This document shows, in pieces, positions 45,013 through 54,300 of a DNA stretch of 64,000 nt. The stretch comes from Oscillospiraceae bacterium (GTDB lineage: Bacteria > Bacillota > Clostridia > Oscillospirales > Oscillospiraceae), in NCBI GenBank assembly GCA_030625685.1, contig DAOUQJ010000002.1:124001-188000 (forward strand), read 5' to 3'. Under the pieces are notes generated by a model that made no database searches, was not told the DNA's origin, and worked only from the letters and a program-made list of their open reading frames with translations. Both the position numbers and the translations under genes were made by a program. Every line of letters starts with the position of its first letter. Positions within the stretch are counted from its first letter, which is position 1.

Positions 45013-48000
45013 CTTTTGTCAGTAGCACGTCTATTGGAACAAGCACTTTGAACCTTGTTGGAAACTCAACATTAATTGGTTATGATGGTTCAGAAGATAA
45101 TGGCTTTGATAGTGGATGTGGCATATCAATGTATAACATAGAACTGATTATTGATAGCAGTACAGGTGGCAGTTTAACGACAACAGGAGGAAGAGGATGC
45201 GCTGGCATAGGATTTTCGCAAATCGATAATAGCACACTTACAATAAACGGAGGAAATATTACAGCTACGGGAGGATACAAAGCTGCTGGAATCGGTGGGA
45301 ATAGCGAGAAAGGCACAAATCCAATTACTATTAATGGTGGTAATATAACAGCAACTGGAGGCACTTTTGCCCCTGGAATCGGTGGTGGCGTTCTTGGTGA
45401 TCGTGGCAGTGTTATTATAAATGGAGGCATAGTAACAACATCATCAACCGGCTATGATACAGCTGGAATTGGTATGGGATATCACGGGTCAGGTGGCTCA
45501 ATTTCAATAACCGGAGGAGAAGTATATATTGCAGGTGATGGCGATGGCAGTAGCTCAGTTGATAATGGTGATATCAGCTACGGCAGTACAGTTTCTATAT
45601 CAAATAATGCAGTCGTATTCTTAAAAAACAATATTATTCCTACTCCTACAACAGACCATACCCTATTCTCATATGAAACAATCGTAGGTAATTCAGCTTA
45701 TGGATATACCAACATACCTGCTTCATGGAGTGGCACTGCTTATGCTTATATTTATCAGACAGTCTTTGTAATCGATGATGCTTATATAGCAAGAGCTAGT
45801 AGTACAGTTGATTTAAATGGCATACTAGCCACTGTTAATACAATTCAGATTGATACAACCCAGGCAATTACAATAATGGATAGTGAAGAATCAAGTAGAG
45901 AAATAGAAATAAAAACATTGTGTAGTGATGTTGATTTAACCATTGAAGATATCCATCTTGATGTAAATGGTGTAGCCCTTGATTTTACAGGAACAAACAA
46001 TACACTTACTCTTACAGGTCATTCAAGCTTAGCATCTGCAAGTTCTAAGCCTGCGATAAGTGTAGAAACAAGTGAATCACTCACCATTAGTAGTTCAACT
46101 AGTGGCAGTTTAAATGCTGTAGGTTCTGTTGGAAGTACTGGTGGTACAGTTAACGTAACAAGCGGCCAAATATATTCAAATGCATACAACAGTACACTTA
46201 ACATTAGTGGTGATTCTGCTGTATTTGGAGAAAATGCTAGTTCTTTTAATACGATATCTACAAGTAGTCATACTTATGTGGATAGTGACAATATCAACAA
46301 CCAAAGTGCATATGGCTACATTAAGTTCCCTGCTTCATGGAGTGGTAAAGCGTATGGCTATATCAAAACGCCAATATTGGTTAACTTTTATGATGAAGAC
46401 GGCTCTACCCTTTTGGACACTTTAAAAGTAGCTGAAGGACAGAAATTAAGCAAACCAAGTACACCGCAAAAAAATGGTTATAGTTCTTTGTGGTACAGCA
46501 ATAGTGATTTAAGTGATGCAAGTAAGTGGGATTTTGATGCAGCTACTGTTACAACAGCAATTGATTTATATGTTAAGTGGACAATGAATACTTATACAAT
46601 AGACTTCACATTGAATGGTGGTACAAATAATGTCCAAAACCCGTCAGACTATAATATATTTGACGGCACTATAACATTACTAGAAGCCAGTAAAACAGGC
46701 TATACCTTTGAAGGTTGGTATGATAACCCTGCTTTAAACGGTAGTGCAGTAACTACACTAGATACATCAGATGCAGAAAACAAAGAGTTTTTTGCAAAAT
46801 TTTCTGCCAACAGTGCTACAGTATCATTTGATGGGAATGGTAATACGAGTGGATCATCACCATCTGATATTTTGTCACAAACAGATACGATAATTGCCCT
46901 ACCAGATAATACAGGTGGATTAGAAAACATTGGATTTATATATAAAGGTTGGAGCGAAAGTGAAAGTGGAACCGCAATCAGTGGAAACTATGCAGTTCCT
47001 GCTGGAGGTGCTACTTTATATGCTGTATGGTTAGAAGATACATCAGTTCCAAGTTATACTGTAACTTTTAATGCACAAGACGGCTCAAGTATAGATTCTC
47101 AAACTATACCAAAAGGAGCACATGCAAGTAAACCAAACAATCCAACAAGAGATGGGTTTACTTTTAGCGGTTGGTATACAAGTAGTGATTGCAATGATGA
47201 TGATAGATGGAATTTTAACACATCGCCAATAATACAAAATACAACCTTGTTTGCTAAATGGACAGCAGTAGGCAACACTAGTTCATCAAGCGGAAGTAGT
47301 ACAAAAACAGTGGTAGTTAACGAATTTACAACAGAAATACCAAGTAGCTATATTGGTAAAGATAAAGTATTTGAAGTAGAAAGTGATGAAGCAAAAGTCA
47401 GTGTAAACGGTCTATCATTAGAAAAATATAAAGGCGATGATGTAGAAATATTTATACAAAAGATAGATGCAGATTACTTTAATTTTGATGGCGTAGGAGA
47501 ATTTCCAGAAGGAATGGAAGTATTTGATATAAGCCTCATCGTAGATGGAGTGAAAGTGCCATTTGAGAGTGATATTCCATTAGAGATTGAACTTGAAATT
47601 GATGGTGATTATGAAAAACATAAGATGGTAGCTATTTACCTAGCTAACGATGGAAGTTATGAAATCTTAGAGGGCGTATATGATGGCGAAAAACTGATAT
47701 TTAAAACTAATCATTTAAGTAATTATTCAATAGTATATGCAGATAAAACTTTTGATGATGTTAATACTCACTGGGGTAAAGAAGCTATTGAAGCACTAGC
47801 ATCAAGAGAAGTTGTCAATGGTGTTGGTAATGATTTGTTTAATCCTGATGGAGAAATTACAAGAGCAGAGTTTATTACCATAATGGTTAGATATTTTGAT
47901 TTAGCAGCTTATGGAACAGATTTAGGATATACAGATATTAAAGAGGATAGCTGGTATGCAGAGCATGTATGGACAGCTAGAGAAAATGGCATTTTACCAG

Positions 48001-48302
48001 AAATATACGGCGATACTTTTGAACCAAATAAAGCCATAACTCGTGAAGAAATGATGTATATATTATATAAATCATTAGAAGTAGCAGATAGGCTCGATAC
48101 ACTAGAGGATAATGGCGATAAGTTATCAGACTTTACAGATAGCAACATCATATCTGACTATGCTATCGAAGGAAGTGGATATTTAATATCAAGAGATATC
48201 ATAAACGGTAGTGGAGATGGAAAGTTCAATCCAACGAGTACATCGACAAGAGCAGAGGTAGTTCAAATGATTTGGAATATGATAAACTTAGTAAAATATT
48301 AA
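44997..48302 (+). CDS. SLH-domain cell surface protein with beta-helix and InlB-type repeats (lacks own signal peptide)
   Basis: This frame of about 1,100 codons continues the upstream fragment. It begins with Gly/Thr-rich repeats of the ITINGGNITATGG...AAGIGG type, typical of parallel beta-helix surface proteins. Four Listeria-Bacteroides (InlB B/Flg_new) repeats follow, with GYTFEGWYDN- and FTFSGWYTS-like cores. A Ser linker and a beta domain come next, then three C-terminal SLH domains (first FDDVNTHWGKEAIEALASR). SLH domains attach proteins to pyruvylated wall polymer. It has no own signal peptide or ribosome site, so it needs the upstream frame for export. Composition is more AT-rich and AGA-rich than the core genes. 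Confidence 0.85.
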   Translation: MFHGITFVSSTSIGTSTLNLVGNSTLIGYDGSEDNGFDSGCGISMYNIELIIDSSTGGSLTTTGGRGCAGIGFSQIDNSTLTINGGNITATGGYKAAGIGGNSEKGTNPITINGGNITATGGTFAPGIGGGVLGDRGSVIINGGIVTTSSTGYDTAGIGMGYHGSGGSISITGGEVYIAGDGDGSSSVDNGDISYGSTVSISNNAVVFLKNNIIPTPTTDHTLFSYETIVGNSAYGYTNIPASWSGTAYAYIYQTVFVIDDAYIARASSTVDLNGILATVNTIQIDTTQAITIMDSEESSREIEIKTLCSDVDLTIEDIHLDVNGVALDFTGTNNTLTLTGHSSLASASSKPAISVETSESLTISSSTSGSLNAVGSVGSTGGTVNVTSGQIYSNAYNSTLNISGDSAVFGENASSFNTISTSSHTYVDSDNINNQSAYGYIKFPASWSGKAYGYIKTPILVNFYDEDGSTLLDTLKVAEGQKLSKPSTPQKNGYSSLWYSNSDLSDASKWDFDAATVTTAIDLYVKWTMNTYTIDFTLNGGTNNVQNPSDYNIFDGTITLLEASKTGYTFEGWYDNPALNGSAVTTLDTSDAENKEFFAKFSANSATVSFDGNGNTSGSSPSDILSQTDTIIALPDNTGGLENIGFIYKGWSESESGTAISGNYAVPAGGATLYAVWLEDTSVPSYTVTFNAQDGSSIDSQTIPKGAHASKPNNPTRDGFTFSGWYTSSDCNDDDRWNFNTSPIIQNTTLFAKWTAVGNTSSSSGSSTKTVVVNEFTTEIPSSYIGKDKVFEVESDEAKVSVNGLSLEKYKGDDVEIFIQKIDADYFNFDGVGEFPEGMEVFDISLIVDGVKVPFESDIPLEIELEIDGDYEKHKMVAIYLANDGSYEILEGVYDGEKLIFKTNHLSNYSIVYADKTFDDVNTHWGKEAIEALASREVVNGVGNDLFNPDGEITRAEFITIMVRYFDLAAYGTDLGYTDIKEDSWYAEHVWTARENGILPEIYGDTFEPNKAITREEMMYILYKSLEVADRLDTLEDNGDKLSDFTDSNIISDYAIEGSGYLISRDIINGSGDGKFNPTSTSTRAEVVQMIWNMINLVKY

Positions 48303-48307
48303 TTTAA

Positions 48308-48346
48308 GATAAAAGGGCGTATCTATTAGGTACGTCCTTTTATTAA
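48308..48346 (+). terminator. Terminator after the SLH gene
   Basis: AAAAGGGCGTA and TACGTCCTTTT pair around a 9-base loop (one G-T), followed by AT-rich sequence. Confidence 0.75.
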
Positions 48347-48355
48347 ATAAGCTGA

Positions 48356-48559
48356 CATCAATTTCGCAAAGCTTTGGGAATTTATTGTATTGAAGAAATG
48401 AAACGCGTTGACAAAGATATCGTTTTACATGAAGTCAATACTTTAGAAGATGCAAAGAAGAGTCCAATTTTAATGAATAATTTTGCTGTTATAAAATATG
48501 GTCAGTACATCACTCATGAGTTATTAAATGAAATCAGGTATAAGAAAATGGTACATTAG
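48356..48559 (+). pseudogene. C-terminal remnant of a YoaP-like protein
   Basis: The open frame starts after a stop with no start codon or ribosome site of its own. It reads ALGIYCIEEMKRVDKDIVLHEVNT..., then AVIKYGQYITHELLNEIRYKK. The last part resembles the YoaP C-terminal domain found on some GNAT proteins (pattern FYNGKFVTHEILSEKKF). The acetyltransferase part is missing. I read it as a degraded gene end. The similarity is from memory and moderate. Confidence 0.4.
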
Positions 48560-48684
48560 CATAAAATAAAAATATGTCATCCTTTATCACTACCGCCAAA
48601 TGTCAATGAAAAGAAGTTCTACAAGGTAGATTCTTTATCAATTTATCTGAAGGTGATTATATTAGAAATATAAATTTAAAGCGA

Positions 48685-49320
48685 ATGATATTATTAGTGT
48701 TTGCAGTTACAGTCATTATTTTGATTGGCAGGCTTTTATACATATTTAATATTATAGAGCATCGTTCATTCGACAATACAGATTTTGGAATTGATCCTTA
48801 TATGAGCTCTATTGATCAGGATCATGATGGAATCGACGATCAAACAGATATATTAATGAGCGTAAGAGATTACATTGAAACGAAACCGGAATATAAAAGC
48901 AAATATTATGATACAGGCTATCCAAATGATAATTATGGCGTTTGTACTGATGTTGTTGCTTTTGGGCTTTTAAATGCTGGATATAACTTAATGGAATTAG
49001 TAAATGAACATATCATCAACAATATCGAGTTATATAATATAGACCAAATTGATAAAAACATTGATTTCAGAAGAGTACGTAATTTATTTGTGTTTTTTGA
49101 AAATACCGCCATAAAGTTAACAAGTGATATCTATGACATTGATCAATGGCAAGGTGGAGATATCGTTGTTTTTGAAAAACATGTGGCAATAATTTCAGAT
49201 AAAAGAAATAAAAATGGCGTTTCGTTTATTATTCATCATTACGGAACAACTCAACTTAGATATGAAGAAGATGTTTTAGAATACAGAGATGACATACAAG
49301 GGCATTATAGACTAAATTAA
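48685..49320 (+). CDS. DUF1287 family protein, membrane-anchored
   Basis: The 211-residue protein has one N-terminal membrane helix (ILLVFAVTVIILIGRLLYIF). An extracellular domain follows with YYDTGYPNDNYGVCTDVVAFGLLNAGY, KHVAIIS and FIIHHYG. This is the Cys/His pattern of DUF1287, an NlpC/P60-like fold probably acting on the cell wall. The ATG at 48685 lacks a good ribosome site. The frame is open back to 48610 and AAGGTGA lies at 48650-48656, so the real start may be a rare upstream codon. The region is AT-rich, like the SLH gene. Confidence 0.75.
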   Translation: MILLVFAVTVIILIGRLLYIFNIIEHRSFDNTDFGIDPYMSSIDQDHDGIDDQTDILMSVRDYIETKPEYKSKYYDTGYPNDNYGVCTDVVAFGLLNAGYNLMELVNEHIINNIELYNIDQIDKNIDFRRVRNLFVFFENTAIKLTSDIYDIDQWQGGDIVVFEKHVAIISDKRNKNGVSFIIHHYGTTQLRYEEDVLEYRDDIQGHYRLN

Positions 49321-49386
49321 GTGACAGTAAATTTGCACATTGCTTAACCTAAACACCATTCAAACTCTAAAAATTTGAAAAATTTT

Positions 49387-49420
49387 AAACACAGACATGA
49401 TGTCTGTGTTTTTTTATATG
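49387..49420 (+). terminator. Terminator after the DUF1287 gene
   Basis: ACACAGAC and GTCTGTGT pair around ATGAT, followed by TTTTTTT. Nothing else is seen between 49421 and 49700. Confidence 0.8.
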
Positions 49421-49701
49421 CACAATTGCTTAACTAGACTTGGGTCGTTATTTCAAATTGTATTTTAAATAAAGTTGTAACGCTAGCATATTGTTTCACC
49501 AAAGAAAATAATGTTAAAACAAATATAAAAGAAAACTTGATTCAAAGAGTAATACTATCTGTCGGAAAGAAATCATAAAATACATCTACTAAAGAAAGAC
49601 TATATATGATAAAATCGGAAAAGTTTTTAAACAAAACTACTTATTCACTAATCAATAAAACAATTCAAAATCAAAATATAACAAAAGGGGTTCATTACAT
49701 T

Positions 49702-50511
49702 ATGGAAAGAGCACATGAAGTTGATTATCAATTACACGGAGATGACATGCAGTTTGTAGAAATTGAACTGGATGGTGGAGAAACTGTATTATCTGAAGCA
49801 GGCGCAATGATGTACATGGATGATGGCATCAAAATGGAAACTATCTTTGGTGATGGAAGTGGCAAAGATAGTAAAAAAGGGTTTATGGGCAAATTGATGG
49901 GTGCAGGAAAAAGACTCTTGACTGGTGAAGGGTTATTCATGACTACATTCACCAATACACAAGCAGGAAAAGCGCATGTTGCATTTGCAGCTCCTTATCC
50001 AGGCAGTATCATACCTGTTGATTTAGCAACAATGAATGGAACCATCATCTGTCAAAAAGATGCTTTTTTGTGCGCCGCCAAAGGCGTATCAGTTGGCATC
50101 CATCTTCAAAAGAAAATGTCAGGCTTTTTTGGTGGTGAAGGCTTTATCATGCAAAGACTTGACGGCGATGGCTTAGCCTTTTTACATGCTGGCGGCACAA
50201 TTATTAAAAAGAAAATCTCATATGGTGATAAACTAAAAGTTGATACAGGTTGTCTTGTTGCCATGACGCAAGGCATTGATTTTGATATTCAGTTTGCTGG
50301 CGATGTCAAAAACTCTATCTTTGGTGGAGAAGGATTTTTCTTTGGCACACTCAGTGGAGAAGGGGAAGTATGGTTACAATCACTGCCATTTAGTAGAATG
50401 GCTGACAAAGTTATGAGCGCCTCTGGCGGAAGCAAAGGCGAAACAAAAAGCACCGCTACAAATCCTTTTGAAGAGCTTTCAGGCCTCACAAATCTATTTG
50501 GTAGAGATTAA
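49702..50511 (+). CDS. AIM24/TIGR00266 family protein
   Basis: The 269-residue beta-rich protein reads [28 protein letters not shown] near its start. It later has [64 protein letters not shown] and [20 protein letters not shown]. These are the repeated beta-hairpin blocks of the AIM24 (TIGR00266) family, whose biochemical role in bacteria is unknown. The frame opens at 49606, but the ATG at 49702 with AAAAGGGG gives the family N-terminus. Codon use is intermediate between island and core. Confidence 0.85.
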   Translation: MERAHEVDYQLHGDDMQFVEIELDGGETVLSEAGAMMYMDDGIKMETIFGDGSGKDSKKGFMGKLMGAGKRLLTGEGLFMTTFTNTQAGKAHVAFAAPYPGSIIPVDLATMNGTIICQKDAFLCAAKGVSVGIHLQKKMSGFFGGEGFIMQRLDGDGLAFLHAGGTIIKKKISYGDKLKVDTGCLVAMTQGIDFDIQFAGDVKNSIFGGEGFFFGTLSGEGEVWLQSLPFSRMADKVMSASGGSKGETKSTATNPFEELSGLTNLFGRD

Positions 50512-50514
50512 TTC

Positions 50515-50662
50515 TCAATCACCCAATTGCTCAGTCAATATATAAGCTTCACTAAAATAATTTGCTTCAACAAATCGACTTAGCTACAGATGCTGACGAA
50601 AATGATTTGATCATCACAAAAGTCTTCAATATATCCTTGGTCCTTAATCAGAATCAATTCAT
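50515..50662 (-). pseudogene. Decayed minus-strand ORF remnant
   Basis: On the minus strand the segment reads protein-like but only across frameshifts: LILIKDQGYIEDFCDDQIIF, then SASVAK in a second frame, then SRFVEANYFSEAYILTEQLG up to a TGA. No start, ribosome site or intact frame remains. I recognise no family, and coding origin is inferred from composition only. Confidence 0.25.
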
Positions 50663-50699
50663 TGCAGAGGTGTTGTTTTAACACCTCTGCAATTTTTTG
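50659..50699. terminator. Strong hairpin terminator
   Basis: ATTGCAGAGGTGTT and AACACCTCTGCAAT form a perfect 14-bp stem with a 5-base loop, followed by TTTTT. It lies 150 bases after the AIM24-family gene. The stretch 50700-51075 is AT-rich with no clear feature. Confidence 0.8.
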
Positions 50700-51075
50700 C
50701 ATTCAAAATTTGTATATACAATGAAAATCTCACGCCATCTCAATAAAACCACTTATACTTCTAAACAATGCTCTCTCAACCAAAACACAGATGTAACATG
50801 CTATATTCTTGACAAATAAAAATTGCACTTTCCAAGAAATGAAAAAAATGTTAACATGATAAGATATAATCTTTTAAAATCAAGAAAACTATGCTTTCAC
50901 TCATACATTTTTTAAATTTTAAACAATACCATAAACTGCATTTTATCTCTATGAAAAATCTGTTTCCTCACTTTTTCGTGCTATTCATTATAGTTACACC
51001 CAAAACTTATAAGCATATAGTAACCAACAACGCCCAAATTATTTCAAATAATTATGATTACTAGGAAGTGACACT

Positions 51076-52446
51076 ATGTTTCGTAAATTCAGAAAAACAA
51101 CAATGTTATTGCTCTCCTTTTTGCTCCTTACCATCGGCTTTATCATTTATGTTGCATTTGGAACTCTACGCACTTCCATAGAAACTTCTTTGATTCAAAA
51201 CTACGCAACCTATGGAAGTATGTATCATGAGCAGCTCTCACAAAAAATGAAATCATATGATATGAACTCACAATACATTGCGAACAATCCAGAAATGCGC
51301 GAAGCGATGTCTTCGTATCAAAACACGACACTCACTTTTTCTGCCCTTCAATCAGTATTAATTGAAACCTATACAAAAAATGTACAAGAACTTGAAAACG
51401 TAGCGGTTGCACTGAGATTTTCCCCTGATATGACTATTCTTACAGACTATCTGAAACATGAAAAGTACACTGAAACCCAGCTGCTTACCCTTGATACATC
51501 GGAGCGCAGTGCTTCCTCCTCGTTAGAATTATTTGATGCTTTCGTTTTATATAAAACCTTAATTCCTATCCGTGATAGCGACGGGACTCTATTGGGCTAT
51601 GATTTTATGATATACGATATGACCTCCATTTTTTCAAATTTTCATATCAATCATATGAACTTCTATCTCCTTTGCCCTCCAACAATTTGCGAAGCTTCCA
51701 ATGCAGCCTTCATCTTTAACCTAGAAGAAGTCTATCGCGAGGATTCCATTCGTATCCTCCAAAATGACGAAACCTATTATACTTTAGTACCTACCGTTTC
51801 AGATTTATATCTTGTCGCTGAGTCAAGCGAAGATGATATTTTCCACGAGTCTTCAGCACAAATTCAATATTTGATGCAGCAAACTCTTTTAGAAATTTTG
51901 CTACTGTTTGCAATTACAATGATCATCGTATTCTTCATTTCAAAACGACAAATCAACAAGGCCGAAAACAGAGGAAATAGCTATAAGAAGCTTGCTTATT
52001 TGGATACTCTGACAGGCTGCTATAATCGCAGATTCCTAGAACACTGGATAAGTCACCTGCGTGCGAGAGATAAAAACTATACCTTATTATTATTTGATCT
52101 TGATAATATGAAAACCATCAATGATACATATGGGCATATCAAAGGTGACATTGCTCTTCACAGTGTAGCGGAAGCTATGCAAGAAGTAGCGCAAGCTCAT
52201 GACTATGTCATTCGTTATGGTGGCGATGAATTTGCCATGATTTTAGAGGATACGAGTGAACTACGCATTTCAGAAATCTCTCAATTTCTTCAAATGTATT
52301 TAAAAGAAACAAAAGAGAACCATCCTTTTGCGATTAAGCTTTCTTCAGGCTCCAGCCTATTGTCCTCTGACAAGAGTTTTGAAATTGCCTTAGAAGAAGC
52401 CGATCAGCATTTATACAATAATAAAAAAAACAATAAAAAAAGTTAA
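51076..52446 (+). CDS. Membrane diguanylate cyclase (GGDEF)
   Basis: The 456-residue protein has transmembrane helices at about 10-30 and 272-290 enclosing an extracellular sensor of about 240 residues, probably a Cache-type domain. The cytoplasmic GGDEF domain has LAYLDTLTGCYNRRFLE, LLFDLDNMKTINDTYGH and the intact active site YGGDEF at 381-386. It should make cyclic di-GMP in response to an external ligand. The RxxD inhibitory site is not seen five residues upstream of GGDEF. No EAL or HD-GYP partner is nearby. Confidence 0.92.
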   Translation: MFRKFRKTTMLLLSFLLLTIGFIIYVAFGTLRTSIETSLIQNYATYGSMYHEQLSQKMKSYDMNSQYIANNPEMREAMSSYQNTTLTFSALQSVLIETYTKNVQELENVAVALRFSPDMTILTDYLKHEKYTETQLLTLDTSERSASSSLELFDAFVLYKTLIPIRDSDGTLLGYDFMIYDMTSIFSNFHINHMNFYLLCPPTICEASNAAFIFNLEEVYREDSIRILQNDETYYTLVPTVSDLYLVAESSEDDIFHESSAQIQYLMQQTLLEILLLFAITMIIVFFISKRQINKAENRGNSYKKLAYLDTLTGCYNRRFLEHWISHLRARDKNYTLLLFDLDNMKTINDTYGHIKGDIALHSVAEAMQEVAQAHDYVIRYGGDEFAMILEDTSELRISEISQFLQMYLKETKENHPFAIKLSSGSSLLSSDKSFEIALEEADQHLYNNKKNNKKS

Positions 52447-52520
52447 CTCTCACTTCTACTATATGTAAACACCACTTCTCAAAATAGCTTAATTCAACAT
52501 AGATAAGGAGACGAATAACC

Positions 52521-53687
52521 ATGTCATTTGAATTTTCTTACCAAAACCCCACTAGAATCCACTTTGGCGAGAATGCACTAGAAAATCTTCCTTTTGAACT
52601 ATCCATCTTTGGTGAAAAAGTACTTCTCGTCTATGGCACAGGCTCCATTAAACGAACTGGGATCTATGACACTGTTATGGAATGTCTTTTAAAAGCAGGA
52701 AAAACCGTAAAAGAACTGTCTGACGTCACTTCAAATCCAACAGCAAGCAAAGTATATGAGGGTATTGCTCTGTCGAACTCATTTCAGCCAGACCTCATTT
52801 TAGCTGTAGGTGGTGGCTCTGTCATTGACTGTGCAAAAGCAATTGCCGTCGGTGCATGTACCACAAAAGACTTTTGGGATACCTTTTTTGTCAAACGTGA
52901 ATCTCCAGAAGATGCGCTCCCCGTTGGTGTTGTTCTCACCATGGCTGGCACTGGTTCTGAAATGAATGGTGGTGCAGTAATCACCAATGAACTCGAAAAG
53001 AAAAAATACTCTACACAGCATGGTTATATGTACCCTGTGTTTTCCATTCTCAATCCGAAATATACTTACTCTGTACCACAAGAACAAATGGTAAGTGGAA
53101 TTTGCGATATCATCAGTCATCTTATGGAAACCTATTGCAGTCCCTCTGATGATGATATCATCACGGACGCCTTAATTGAGGCAATTTTAAAAAACACCCT
53201 ATCCTCTGCTAGAATCGCAGTGAAAGACCCCTATAATTACACAGCCCGAAGCAATCTCATGTGGGGTGCTATGCTCGCGCTCAACGGTATACTCGATTTC
53301 GGTAAAATGGAAGACTGGATGGCACATCAAATCGAACACCAAATTGGCGCATTTACTGCTTGTCCACATGGGTTAGGGCTATCCGCCATTTCTGCAAATT
53401 ACTATCGCAGAGTACTCCCGTATGCTCCCAATCGTTTCGCACGTTTTGCAACCAATGTATTTGGAATTTCTTCTGAAGGCAAAACAGAAACACAACTAGG
53501 CTATGAGGGCATCGATGCGTTAGAATCATTTTTCAAAGAAATTGGGGCTGCCACCACGTTGTCTGAACTTGGATTAACCACAGAAAGCCCTCTACGAGAA
53601 ATGGCGAATTCTTGTCGCCGACTTCAAGGTGGATACCGCAAATGGACAAAAGATGAAATCTATGCCTTACTCTTAGAGTCTCTTTAA
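52521..53687 (+). CDS. Iron-containing alcohol dehydrogenase (NADH-dependent butanol dehydrogenase type)
   Basis: The 388-residue protein shows FSYQNPTRIHFGENALENL, the nucleotide-binding AVGGGSVIDCAKAIAVG, SEMNGGAVITNE and the metal-site segments CDIISHLMET and HQIEHQIGAFTACPHGLGLSAI. This is the type III BdhA/YugJ group, which reduces aldehydes to alcohols in fermentation. Its physiological substrate is not fixed. AAGGAG precedes the ATG. Its 3' end overlaps the convergent gene by 15 bases. Confidence 0.93.
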   Translation: MSFEFSYQNPTRIHFGENALENLPFELSIFGEKVLLVYGTGSIKRTGIYDTVMECLLKAGKTVKELSDVTSNPTASKVYEGIALSNSFQPDLILAVGGGSVIDCAKAIAVGACTTKDFWDTFFVKRESPEDALPVGVVLTMAGTGSEMNGGAVITNELEKKKYSTQHGYMYPVFSILNPKYTYSVPQEQMVSGICDIISHLMETYCSPSDDDIITDALIEAILKNTLSSARIAVKDPYNYTARSNLMWGAMLALNGILDFGKMEDWMAHQIEHQIGAFTACPHGLGLSAISANYYRRVLPYAPNRFARFATNVFGISSEGKTETQLGYEGIDALESFFKEIGAATTLSELGLTTESPLREMANSCRRLQGGYRKWTKDEIYALLLESL

Positions 53688-54158
53688 TTCCTCGGTGAAC
53701 TTCTCTATCTCTTTTTCGAGCACCAAAGCAAGACAAAGATAGGCTAATATATAATCTTCCTCCATTTTGCGAGAAAAAGAAACCGTCATTTCTTGTCTTT
53801 CCACTGAGCCACCTTGCAATGTGACAAGCTCTCTTTGCACACATGCCACCATCTGCTCTCCTTCAAGGCTTGAAATGCTCAAACAATTTTTTGCTCCTTT
53901 TCCATATGTCATCACGCAATCAGCATGACTTTTGTGCGCCAAGTGTTGATCATCTCCAGCGATAATCAACAGTCGACAATTTGGAAGTTGCACATCTTCT
54001 GTTTCACTCCCTTGTGGAAGAACGCATAAGACATCCCATTTCATTTCTTGATGTGTGGATGAAATTTGCTCAAAGGCAATGCAATTCATACTTGCATTGT
54101 CTTGTGTGAAATAATGATCGAGCGCTGTTTTCTTACCAATAACCCCAACTAATTTCAT
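53673..54158 (-). CDS. Hypothetical protein (161 residues)
   Basis: The protein starts MKLVGVIGKKTALDHYFTQDN and contains WDVLCVLPQGSE, LLIIAGDDQHLAHKSHADCVMTYGKGAKNCLSISS and VACVQRELVTLQGG. A C-terminal hydrophobic helix follows (ILAYLCLALVLEKEIE). An alternating beta-alpha pattern is visible, reminiscent of Mur ligase-related or Rossmann-like folds, but I cannot name a family. GGGGAGA precedes the ATG at 54158. The 3' end overlaps the iron alcohol dehydrogenase gene. It diverges from proS. Confidence 0.7.
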   Translation of the reverse strand: MKLVGVIGKKTALDHYFTQDNASMNCIAFEQISSTHQEMKWDVLCVLPQGSETEDVQLPNCRLLIIAGDDQHLAHKSHADCVMTYGKGAKNCLSISSLEGEQMVACVQRELVTLQGGSVERQEMTVSFSRKMEEDYILAYLCLALVLEKEIEKFTEELKRL

Positions 54159-54238
54159 GAATTTCTCCCCATTTCCTTCGTACGACATAGCATTCACAAA
54201 AAAGGCGTGCTTTATACATCTCTATGCCATGACACAAC

Positions 54239-54267
54239 TTGACTTTTGTCGTACTTTTTCATAAAAT
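54239..54267 (+). promoter_or_regulatory. proS promoter
   Basis: TTGACT (54239-54244) and TAAAAT (54262-54267) are 17 bases apart, 34 bases before the start codon. Confidence 0.65.
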
Positions 54268-54300
54268 GGAGAGATACTGTTGATAAAAAAGGATGATACG

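Noticed and set aside
45170-45540. CRISPR-like or satellite repeat
   Set aside because: The repeating GGAGG-AAT-ATTAC units encode Gly-rich beta-helix repeats in frame and have no spacers of fixed length.
44388-50511. Intact integrative element at the tRNA-Arg gene
   Set aside because: No integrase, no attachment-site repeat of the tRNA end and no phage or conjugation genes are present.
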